Source: Actinomycetota bacterium (GTDB taxonomy: Bacteria; Actinomycetota; Acidimicrobiia; Acidimicrobiales; Acidimicrobiaceae). Taken from it: DNA of 5,342 nucleotides. Below the pieces are notes generated by a model. That model was not told the origin of the DNA, ran no database searches, and saw only the letters and a program-made list of their open reading frames with translations. Each line of letters opens with the position of its first letter. Position 1 is the first letter of the stretch. Of this stretch, positions 1 to 5,342 are shown one piece after another. The position numbers were made by a program, and so were the translations under genes. The stretch is taken from positions 1-5,342 of the forward strand of contig DAHVOF010000151.1 in assembly GCA_027318945.1 (NCBI GenBank), in the 5' to 3' direction.

Positions 1-66
1 ATGCGGTATTCTGGACTTGGGCGCCTCCGTCTGAAACGAAAATTCGCTACCTTACAACCAGCCAGC

Positions 67-99
67 AGGTCACAGGTTCAAGTTCTGGAGTGCCCACCA
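67..99 (+). other. tRNA 3'-end-like fragment (possible attachment site or tRNA pseudogene)
   Basis: The stretch reads as the end of a variable loop (AGGTC), a T-arm (ACAGG, loop TTCAAGT, then TCTGG), an acceptor 3' strand AGTGCCC, discriminator A and an encoded CCA. The T-stem is imperfect: the base expected to be C61 is T, and the 49-65 pair is A-G. The matching acceptor 5' strand would be GGGCACT. GGGCGCC at 19-25 pairs at six of seven positions, but the intervening bases do not fold into a D-arm or a paired anticodon stem. CTTACAA at 51-57 looks like an anticodon loop for a valine tRNA but lacks a stem. I therefore see a 3' fragment or decayed tRNA, not a working gene. Such fragments are commonly left at one end of elements that integrate into tRNA 3' ends; that origin is an inference. 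Confidence 0.5.
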
Positions 100-165
100 T
101 GTGAGGCCTACCGACGGGCCACCAAAATCTCACCAACGAGCAGAAAGGTATGTTATGGAAACGGC

Positions 166-603
166 TTATTGGTTGCGCGCAGTTGAAGTGTTTAACTCCA
201 TCGCCTGAACAACGAGCGCCTTGAAGTATTCCTCATCAACAGCGTCATCGGCATGGAAATCAATTGCGCGAACAGTCTTGCTGTCTAGTCGAGTATTAAA
301 CAGCATTGATGGATCCTTCATGAGCGTACCTTTAGGGAACGTTAGCCGCACGGCGTGCTTGAGCGTATTCGCCATGCACACAATTCCGTTGTGAGACCAG
401 ACGGGGATTCCCGCGGGATTGCTCGGCTTTTTCCATTTCACTTCTTCTACTAATGCTGGGTCTGCTGACTGGATCAATGCCCGTAGCCGTGACAGCATTT
501 CGCCTCGCCAGTCATGTGTAGTTTCGATTATGGCGTCTATCTGGTCAGACGCAGATCGATGATCCGGAGATGCGACGGCTTTTGATGTGTTCCTTACTGG
601 CAT
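166..603 (-). CDS. DUF1801 domain protein (YdhG/frataxin-like fold family)
   Basis: Small soluble protein of 145 residues with no signal peptide or membrane segment. The DUF1801 pattern covers most of it: a helical start (about residues 18-50), EEVKWKKPS around 53-61 with the characteristic Trp, the strand run PVWSHNGIVC (67-76), then HAVRLTFPKG followed by a Leu and DP (83-98), and RAIDFH (112-117) before a C-terminal helix. Family members are about 110-150 residues, so it appears complete. Function is mostly undefined; the fold is frataxin-like, and the Bacillus subtilis member YdhG/Fra has been described as an iron chaperone, but that role cannot be transferred here from sequence alone. 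Start choice: the ATG at 603 has GAAAG about 8 bases upstream. An in-frame TTG at 627 would add eight residues but abuts its only purine run, so it is less likely. It lies 435 bp beyond the end of the dehydrogenase gene on the same strand, so co-transcription is doubtful. It sits next to the tRNA-like fragment, compatible with, but not proof of, an acquired gene. Confidence 0.85.
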   Translation of the reverse strand: MPVRNTSKAVASPDHRSASDQIDAIIETTHDWRGEMLSRLRALIQSADPALVEEVKWKKPSNPAGIPVWSHNGIVCMANTLKHAVRLTFPKGTLMKDPSMLFNTRLDSKTVRAIDFHADDAVDEEYFKALVVQAMELNTSTARNQ

Positions 604-908
604 ACCAATACTTTCTAGCTCTTGCAACTTTCATTTGGGCCATCAATCATGTGTTTTCCAGAATTAGCGCCGTCGCTTCCACATGCCAGGGCGTAACCAC
701 ATGAAAATGGATTACCTCTGGCTGATTCTCGCAGGAATTCTACCATGATTGACGGTTACGGGATTGTGGCCGATAAAGGAGATCGGCGCGTCATAGTCAG
801 CTAATTGCGCACATGCACTTCGTTGGCACGACTGGGGGAACTAGCCTTCGGGAGATATAACCGATCACGCCATCGCGATTTCGCCGTGACGTCTAAGAGG
901 CGTTTTCG

Positions 909-1016
909 ATGCCTACCTATGCAGAATGGGAGATTATCGACTGGCTGTGTATGCAGAAATTTGTGGTCGCACGGTCTCTGGGATTGACGTGCCAGCTCCA
1001 ACTTTCAGAGTTGTAG
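909..1016 (+). CDS. Possible small protein, 35 residues, unknown
   Basis: This ORF begins at an ATG preceded by AAGAGG at 895-900 with an 8-base spacer, an unusually good ribosome-binding arrangement for an otherwise empty stretch. The product begins MPTYAEWEIIDWLC and continues with a mixed hydrophobic and charged run that could form one amphipathic helix; it ends in SEL. There is no recognisable family, no signal peptide and no full membrane span. It points towards the dehydrogenase gene and its stop lies 22 bases from that gene's stop on the other strand, so it overlaps the hairpin sequence there. It could equally be chance or the N-terminal scrap of a frameshifted gene. Confidence is low. 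Confidence 0.2.
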   Translation: MPTYAEWEIIDWLCMQKFVVARSLGLTCQLQLSEL

Positions 1017-1035
1017 TCCTGATCGGAGAGGAGCT
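994..1035 (-). terminator. Bulged inverted repeat just after the dehydrogenase stop
   Basis: Reading the minus strand, AGCTC (1035-1031) can pair with GAGCT (998-994), and inside it CAACT (1013-1009) pairs with AGTTG (1003-999) around a 5-base loop. The 3' side is contiguous while the 5' side carries a 17-base bulge. It begins four bases after the dehydrogenase stop codon. No T-run follows, so it is not a canonical intrinsic terminator. It could be a Rho-region or 3' mRNA-stabilising hairpin, or chance. Confidence 0.25.
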
Positions 1036-1038
1036 TCA

Positions 1039-4000
1039 TTACTCCTGGGCCAGGTTGAGGGATGGGCTTGTGGCCACCATAAGTTCACGAATCGCGAGGG
1101 AGGTTAACGTGAGCCGATCTCCTTTATTCTTTGAAGCAGCGTCAATCAGTGAGACAATCTTGGCGAAGTTGCGGGCCCTCGTGGATTCCCAGGTATCGAA
1201 AGCTTCGGTTGGTCCAGTCTTAGTGCTGGGGGAAATAAGCGCTCTGCACTCGTTTCGTCGCCACTCTCTTAGATCGGCTTTCAAACCGCTGATCTGCCAT
1301 GCAGTCCATCGATTTTCTACATGCACGCTGTTCATTAGCTGAATAATTTCAGAGATGTGGGATCGGCGGTCAATTTCAACCAGTATCCGTGAAACCGTTT
1401 CTGGCTTCGCCCCCTCAATGCGCGCGGTGTGAATCGCTTCGACGATACCTGGAGTCATCGCGACAGACCGAAGCTTACGCGTAAATTCTTCGGGAAAAGT
1501 TCCAGCGATTCGTCCAGCTAACGCGTCGTCAAATCTGCTCGCTAGTTCGTCCAAGTTGTTTTGGTTGGAATTGAAGGATGATATCGATTCAATGTCATCT
1601 TTAGTTAATATTTCGAGGTTGTCTACCTCTTGGATTCTTGCGATATAGGCACGGGCCACGCTGTCCACGATCGAAACGATCTGCTTATGGACAGTTAAAA
1701 TATCGTCCTCATTGACCTCGGCGCTTAGGGCGTCCAAGTCCTTCCACAGCCGCGTTGCACCGCTGACTTCACAAGCGATCCAGAACGCTTTGGCAACGTC
1801 GTTGGGTCCGAGGTCAAGCTCCTCCGCGATTTCGTGCGCCCATACAACACCCATCCGGTTGATCAGCTCGGTGGCTAGATTCGTTGCAACCAGGTCATTG
1901 TACAGCGGGTGTTTCCGCATGAGAGAAGCGAAACGCACCGATATTGACGGTGGAAAGTAATCATGCGCTATTTGAATAAGAGCGGGGCCTACTATTTGCG
2001 AGTCGCTTTTAAGCGAGCTAGCGAGAAATGAAATCGCGTAGGACTGGAGGACCGCAAGTTCGGGCCGCGTTAGCCCGGCCTGAGCCGTTCTGCGTTTTGA
2101 GAACTCCTCTTCGTCGGGAAGGAAGTCGATGACCCGGTCGAAGTGGTTGGACGCTTCCCAGCTTTCAATTAGCGCTTCGCACGCATCGAGATGCTGTGAG
2201 GTTGCTTCCAGCCCACGGTCAAGTGCCACAATCTCATTCTCGACCTGCGTCAAAACCTTGCGAACGGCTTCGCTGGTCACGGCGACCAAGAGCCGGTTCC
2301 TTTCCTCTTTGTCCAACGCACCTTCGGCAATTGCCAAGTCGAGCAGGATCTTGAGGTTGACTTCGTAGTCGGACATTGCGACACCGCCAGCATTATCGAT
2401 GAAGTCGGTGTCGATCCGGCCGCCTCGCCGCGAGTAACGGATGCGCCCGCGCTGGCTAACTGCTAGATTTGCTCCCTCTGCTATAACTCGGGCCCTGATT
2501 TTATCCGCTGAAATCCTTACCGCATCGTTCGCGCTGTCAGACACGTCTTCGTCAGACTCGTCTTTGTCTTTAACGTAGGTGCCAATGCCTCCGAACCAAA
2601 TCAAATCCGCTGGCGCAGCTAGGATTGCCGATATCAGTTCCAACGGCGTTGCCGATTTTTGCTGGAGTCCAAGTGCGTCGCTAGCCTGCGGGCTCAAAGG
2701 AATCTGCTTTGAGCTCCTTGGCCAAACGCCACCTCCAATTGAAATCTTTTCTTGATCGTAATCAGCCCAAGAGGAAGCCGAGAGACTCGCAATCCGGCTT
2801 CTTTCTGCGAATGAGCTGCTCGGCTCGGGATCAGGGTCCATGAATATGTGACGGTGGTCAAAGGCGGCAAGAAGTTTGATCTGATCGCTTTGGAGCATGC
2901 CGTTTCCGAAGATGTCCCCGGACATGTCGCCTACACCTACGACCCGACACGGCTCGGTGGCGATATCTATTCCCAGGTTTCTGAAGTGCCGGCGAACTGC
3001 GATCCAGGCGCCTCTTGCCGTTATGGCAAGCTCCTTGTGGTCGTATCCGTTTGATCCACCGGACGCGAAGGCATCGCCGAGCCAGTAGCCATGCTCGAGG
3101 CTGACCTCGTTCGCGAGGTCGGAAAAACTGCCCGTTCCTTTGTCTGCAGCGACAACCAGATAGTGATCATCTCCGTCGTAGGCAACAATGCCCTCTGGCG
3201 TGACCGTAGAGCCATCCACGACGTTATCAGTTATGTCCAAAAGAGAGCTTATGAACGTCCTGTACGCATTTCTGATCTGCTGCTGGGAAGGTGAGGTGGA
3301 GTTGTTGACCACAAACCCGCCTTTGGCGCCCGTGGGCACTATCACGGCGTTCTTCTTTACCTGGGCGAGAGCGAGGTCATAGATCTCGGTGCGAAAGTCG
3401 TCCATCCGGTCGCTCCAGCGAATTCCTCCCCTGGCAATCTTGTTTGCTCTTAGGTGAATTCCCACCACATCCATTCCGACTACGAATGTTTCGAACATGG
3501 AATGGGGGAGGAGAGAGCTTTTAGGAGAGGGTGCGAACTTGAGGACAATAGTGCTGGAGGCATCAAGGAGTGACCGGCCGGAAAAGACGTTGGTCCTCAC
3601 TGTGTCGTCGATCAGTTCGAGGAAGCCACGGAGGATCTGATCGTCGGCGAAACTGCTAACGGATTGGAGCAACTCGTTCGCCCTCACTCGGCTGCGCTCC
3701 AGCGCTTCGTCCCTGGGGCTGATAATCGGGTTGAATTTTGCGTCGAAGTGGGCAATGAGAGCGCTTGTTATCAGTGGGAATTGAAATAGAACCTGGTCGA
3801 GCTGCTCTTCGGGAAACGCCGCACTCAACTGCAGACGGTAGCGCCGGTAGGCGCGAAGCAGACTTATTTGGCGCCAAGGCAGCTTCGCTGAGACGGTGAG
3901 ACGATTCAACAGGTCGATTTCGCTGAGGTTCATGTCCACCGCAGCTAGTGCGTCCGCGATTCTTTGTCCGTCGTCGGCTAAATCGAAAGCGAGTGGAACC

Positions 4001-4521
4001 TCCTCCTGGCTGGACCATCGGAGTTCAAGGTCATCAAGATGAATTGCGCGCCCCATGTCGCCATCAGCTGCGAACTGAGAGGGAACATCTTCTACTACCG
4101 CGAAGCCAAAACTGTCCAGCACATGGACCAGGCGGCTGAGCTCGGCACCTTTGAAGCCGAAGCGCTTGAGTCGAATGGTCCCAGGCACGTTCGTCTTAAT
4201 AGGCGCGAATACCAGGCGATGGGCCGAATCAGGATTCGCTAGGATCGTCACACTCACGCCCGGGAGCCCGCTCTCGTCGGTAAGGCGACCCGACCTGGAA
4301 TTGGCCGCTTCGATCAGGGTCACCTGCTGATAATCGAATGCCGCGTCATCTGGCGAATATTGCTCGAGGTATCCTGAGCTGATCCTGTCGAGAAATTTTC
4401 TCAAGGAAGGCGAATTCGGATCCATATCCAGCAGGGTCGCAAGCTGCGTAAGCCAGTGCGGATTTATGGCACTTTGCGTCACCTCAAAAGACCATGGGCG
4501 ATGAAGGCGCACACTGCGCAT
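1039..4521 (-). CDS. gdh: NAD-dependent glutamate dehydrogenase, large family, N-terminally short form
   Basis: Cytoplasmic enzyme oxidising L-glutamate to 2-oxoglutarate and ammonium with NAD+ (reversible in principle). Its 1160 residues match the Bac_GDH family through the catalytic and C-terminal parts. Visible landmarks: RLKRFGFKG (117-125) of the segment before the catalytic domain; GGIRWSDR (365-372); KKNAVIVPTGAKGGFV (389-404), where K400 fits the catalytic lysine region; ADKGTGSFSDLAN (459-471); WLGDAFASGGSNGYDHK (480-496); the Gly-rich nucleotide-binding run GVGDMSGDIFGNGML (529-543); AFDHRHIFMDP (553-563); GGIGTYVK (644-651); IDNAGGVAMSDYEVN (708-722). The helical C-terminal domain then runs to the end. 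The 180-kDa bacterial class is about 1600 residues with GGIRWSDR near 800, so about 450 N-terminal residues, which carry ACT-like modules there, are absent. This is not a miscalled start: an in-frame TAA lies at 4552-4554 and there is no start codon between it and the ATG at 4521. The ribosome site is weak (AGAGA). The gene is divergent from amt, suggesting joint nitrogen control. Confidence 0.93.
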   Translation of the reverse strand: MRSVRLHRPWSFEVTQSAINPHWLTQLATLLDMDPNSPSLRKFLDRISSGYLEQYSPDDAAFDYQQVTLIEAANSRSGRLTDESGLPGVSVTILANPDSAHRLVFAPIKTNVPGTIRLKRFGFKGAELSRLVHVLDSFGFAVVEDVPSQFAADGDMGRAIHLDDLELRWSSQEEVPLAFDLADDGQRIADALAAVDMNLSEIDLLNRLTVSAKLPWRQISLLRAYRRYRLQLSAAFPEEQLDQVLFQFPLITSALIAHFDAKFNPIISPRDEALERSRVRANELLQSVSSFADDQILRGFLELIDDTVRTNVFSGRSLLDASSTIVLKFAPSPKSSLLPHSMFETFVVGMDVVGIHLRANKIARGGIRWSDRMDDFRTEIYDLALAQVKKNAVIVPTGAKGGFVVNNSTSPSQQQIRNAYRTFISSLLDITDNVVDGSTVTPEGIVAYDGDDHYLVVAADKGTGSFSDLANEVSLEHGYWLGDAFASGGSNGYDHKELAITARGAWIAVRRHFRNLGIDIATEPCRVVGVGDMSGDIFGNGMLQSDQIKLLAAFDHRHIFMDPDPEPSSSFAERSRIASLSASSWADYDQEKISIGGGVWPRSSKQIPLSPQASDALGLQQKSATPLELISAILAAPADLIWFGGIGTYVKDKDESDEDVSDSANDAVRISADKIRARVIAEGANLAVSQRGRIRYSRRGGRIDTDFIDNAGGVAMSDYEVNLKILLDLAIAEGALDKEERNRLLVAVTSEAVRKVLTQVENEIVALDRGLEATSQHLDACEALIESWEASNHFDRVIDFLPDEEEFSKRRTAQAGLTRPELAVLQSYAISFLASSLKSDSQIVGPALIQIAHDYFPPSISVRFASLMRKHPLYNDLVATNLATELINRMGVVWAHEIAEELDLGPNDVAKAFWIACEVSGATRLWKDLDALSAEVNEDDILTVHKQIVSIVDSVARAYIARIQEVDNLEILTKDDIESISSFNSNQNNLDELASRFDDALAGRIAGTFPEEFTRKLRSVAMTPGIVEAIHTARIEGAKPETVSRILVEIDRRSHISEIIQLMNSVHVENRWTAWQISGLKADLREWRRNECRALISPSTKTGPTEAFDTWESTRARNFAKIVSLIDAASKNKGDRLTLTSLAIRELMVATSPSLNLAQE

Positions 4522-4600
4522 GGAAGATCTCTGAAGAAAAGGGCTCGGGTTTTACTGCATAGACATACGCGAACGAGGTCACTCTTTGATGGCTCTCCCT

Positions 4601-4629
4601 ATTTCAATCCGACATGAGGATTCTATCAA
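4601..4629 (-). promoter_or_regulatory. Candidate promoter for the glutamate dehydrogenase gene
   Basis: On the minus strand TTGATA (4629-4624, five of six bases of the -35 consensus) is followed after 17 bases by TGAAAT (4606-4601, four of six of the -10 consensus). It would start transcription near 4594, giving a leader of about 70 bases. This is a consensus match only. Confidence 0.3.
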
Positions 4630-4672
4630 ATCAACCTTGACGTGCTCGCTGCGCGCGCGAGATCGCGGTCCT

Positions 4673-4683
4673 GTTTACTAAAC
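4673..4683. repeat. 11-bp perfect palindrome GTTTACTAAAC
   Basis: GTTTA-C-TAAAC is a perfect inverted repeat around one central base, roughly midway in the divergent gdh-amt control region. It lies upstream of the candidate gdh promoter and could be an operator half-site pair. No regulator can be assigned from the sequence. Confidence 0.3.
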
Positions 4684-4744
4684 GGGTTTGAATGGAAAGC
4701 TTCAAGCTCAAATGCGCTAAAGCCAAGGCGAAGTGATAAGAAAT

Positions 4745-4760
4745 GTTTCTGACATGTTAA
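4745..4760 (-). promoter_or_regulatory. GlnR-like nitrogen-regulator box
   Basis: The minus strand reads TTAAC-ATGTCA-GAAAC. The actinobacterial GlnR pattern is gTnAC-n6-GaAAC, and this site matches it at every position except the first. It also fits the looser AC-n9-AC form. No further repeat of the box is present at the expected spacing on either side. It lies in the divergent region between two nitrogen genes and overlaps where a -35 element would sit for the -10-like sequence at 4779-4784. Whether the host encodes GlnR is unknown. Confidence 0.4.
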
Positions 4761-4775
4761 ATCTTGCTCTCTAAC

Positions 4776-4784
4776 TGGTATTAC
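4776..4784 (+). promoter_or_regulatory. Candidate extended -10 element for amt
   Basis: TGGTATTAC contains the extended -10 dinucleotide TG, one spacer base, and TATTAC (four of six of TATAAT). No -35 match lies 16-18 bases upstream; the GlnR-like box is there instead, as expected of a regulator-dependent promoter. Transcription would begin near 4791, giving an amt leader of about 190 bases. Confidence 0.3.
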
Positions 4785-4862
4785 TTGGAAAAGGAAAGCA
4801 CAGCTCCAATAGAGTATGCCGATGAAATGTTCTGCCGCGTTGTAGTAATTTGGCGAATTGCG

Positions 4863-4929
4863 CCTAACCCGAACTTGGCCCTCTCGGAAGTTCTTGGCTT
4901 GAATTTTGATAGTCGTTCCCAGGGTTAGG
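4863..4929 (+). promoter_or_regulatory. Nested inverted repeats in the presumed amt leader
   Basis: CCTAACCC at 4863-4870 is perfectly complementary to GGGTTAGG at 4922-4929. Inside, GAACTT at 4871-4876 is complementary to AAGTTC at 4888-4893, directly adjoining the outer stem, and GGCT at 4896-4899 can pair weakly with AGTC at 4911-4914. A three-way-junction fold is therefore possible. It ends 53 bases before the amt start codon, clear of the ribosome site. It does not resemble the glutamine riboswitch consensus as I know it. It could be a structured leader, protein-binding sites, or chance. Confidence 0.3.
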
Positions 4930-4982
4930 GCGGTGCGTCGAAGGCTCTGCGGCTGATGGAAGTGGGCTCGAAAGGTTGGATC

Positions 4983-5342
4983 ATGCATTTCAATACCGGA
5001 GATACCGCATGGGTGCTCGCAAGCAGTGCGCTGGTTCTATTCATGACTCCAGGCCTCGCCTTTTTTTACGGGGGCATGGTCAGGTCAAAGAACGTGCTTG
5101 GAATGTTGATGCAGAATTACGTAACAATGGGTGTAGTCAGCCTGCTCTGGGTCTTTGTCACGTACAGCCTTGCTTTCGGCCCCGATTGGGGCGGCTACGG
5201 AATAATAGGAACACTGCATTTCTTTGGTCTTGCTCACATGAGTCAGCAAGTGCCAGGTTTCGTGGGGCCGAAAGCTCAAACGATTCCACCGATCGTGTTT
5301 GTGATCTTTCAAATGATGTTTGCGATAATAACGCCCGCGATC
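4983..5342 (+). CDS. amt: Ammonium transporter, Amt/AmtB family (5' part, cut by window end)
   Basis: The first 120 residues of an Amt/MEP/Rh channel, an inner-membrane trimer that conducts ammonium into the cell and is normally gated by the PII protein GlnK. The start NTGDTAWVLAS leads straight into TM1 (about residues 9-32, ending TPGLAFFYGGMVR), followed by SKNVLGMLMQN and TM2 (about 43-66). A short periplasmic loop containing PDWGGYG and a variable segment come next, then TM3 begins with FQMMFAIITPA. F109 and F113 align with the Phe pair around F103/F107 of E. coli AmtB, part of the substrate-binding and gate region. There is no separate cleavable signal peptide before TM1. The ATG at 4983 has AAAGG seven bases upstream and gives the usual family N-terminus. 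An in-frame ATG at 4956 would add nine residues and is less likely. The gene continues past the window, typically to about 400-450 residues; whether glnK follows cannot be seen. It is transcribed divergently from the glutamate dehydrogenase gene. Confidence 0.95.
   Translation, partial: MHFNTGDTAWVLASSALVLFMTPGLAFFYGGMVRSKNVLGMLMQNYVTMGVVSLLWVFVTYSLAFGPDWGGYGIIGTLHFFGLAHMSQQVPGFVGPKAQTIPPIVFVIFQMMFAIITPAI

Larger units (their letters stand above)
604..1038. other. Intergenic stretch without an established gene
   Basis: This gap separates two minus-strand genes. No frame shows a recognisable domain, and the longer ORFs here either run antisense into the end of the dehydrogenase gene or have arbitrary composition. 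Three very short plus-strand ORFs carry a Shine-Dalgarno-like run: 701-748 (15 residues, starts MKMDYLWLILAG), 745-804 (19 residues, sharing ATGA with the previous one) and 909-1016 (listed separately). On the minus strand, 615-746 is open for 43 residues with no ribosome site and ends 12 bases before the start of the DUF1801 gene. I found no convincing promoter for the DUF1801 gene and no hairpin followed by a T-run. The stretch may be decayed coding sequence, but I cannot name a parent gene. Confidence 0.5.

Noticed and set aside
105..135. GGCC...GGCC repeat as a terminator for the DUF1801 gene
   Set aside because: The stem is only four bases and no T-run follows on the minus strand.
1..186. 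61-codon plus-strand ORF across the tRNA-like segment
   Set aside because: Its central residues (SRSQVQVLECPP) are what translation of a tRNA 3' end yields; there is no domain and no ribosome site visible at the window edge.
615..746. 43-codon minus-strand ORF immediately upstream of the DUF1801 gene
   Set aside because: It has no ribosome-binding site, no recognisable family and an unremarkable composition; its position just before the gene is the only argument for it.
701..748. KdpF-like small membrane protein
   Set aside because: Only a few hydrophobic residues match the general style; it is half the usual length and no kdp genes are nearby.
926..1342. 138-codon plus-strand ORF
   Set aside because: Three quarters of it is antisense to the well-supported dehydrogenase C-terminus, and it has no recognisable domain.
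4894..4909. Sigma-54-like -24/-12 element (TTGGCTT...TTTGA)
   Set aside because: At the required GG-N10-GC spacing the downstream pair is GA rather than the nearly invariant GC, and no NtrC-like pair of sites was found.
4626..4988. 120-codon minus-strand ORF upstream of the dehydrogenase, considered as its missing N-terminal domain
   Set aside because: It has no similarity to the glutamate dehydrogenase N-terminal region, is in a separate frame with an in-frame stop before gdh, and overlaps the amt start and control signals.
5085..5312. 75-codon minus-strand ORF
   Set aside because: It is antisense to the clear ammonium transporter coding sequence and has arbitrary composition.
1..5342. CRISPR arrays, insertion-sequence ends, rRNA genes
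   Set aside because: I saw no regularly spaced repeats, no transposase coding sequence and no rRNA-like stretch.

Overview
The window is an ordinary-looking chromosomal segment from a bacterium with near-balanced base composition. The large-type NAD-dependent glutamate dehydrogenase, the Amt-family ammonium channel, GTG/TTG-tolerant coding and a tRNA-like 3' end carrying an encoded CCA would all fit an actinobacterium or a relative. The sequence does not prove the lineage; this is an inference of low to moderate confidence.

Layout, left to right. Positions 1-165 hold no convincing gene, but positions 67-99 read as the 3' third of a tRNA (variable-loop end, T-arm, acceptor strand and CCA) without a recognisable 5' part. 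Positions 166-603 (minus) encode a small DUF1801 protein. Positions 604-1038 contain no gene I can establish, only a few very short plus-strand ORFs, one of which (909-1016) has a good Shine-Dalgarno sequence. Positions 1039-4521 (minus) encode a 1160-residue NAD-glutamate dehydrogenase of the large family that lacks about 450 N-terminal residues usual in the 180-kDa class. Positions 4522-4982 are a 461-bp divergent intergenic region. From 4983 to the window edge (plus) runs the start of an ammonium transporter gene.

The coherent theme is nitrogen metabolism. The dehydrogenase interconverts glutamate with 2-oxoglutarate plus ammonium, the transporter brings ammonium in, and the two are transcribed divergently from a shared control region. 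That region contains a 16-bp site matching the GlnR-type pattern (TnAC-n6-GAAAC) on the minus strand. It lies just upstream of an extended -10-like element pointing towards amt, and nested inverted repeats follow in the presumed amt leader. The most worthwhile things to check are this control region, the shortened architecture of the dehydrogenase, and the tRNA 3' fragment as a possible integration scar. I saw no clear evidence of a wholly new multi-gene system here.
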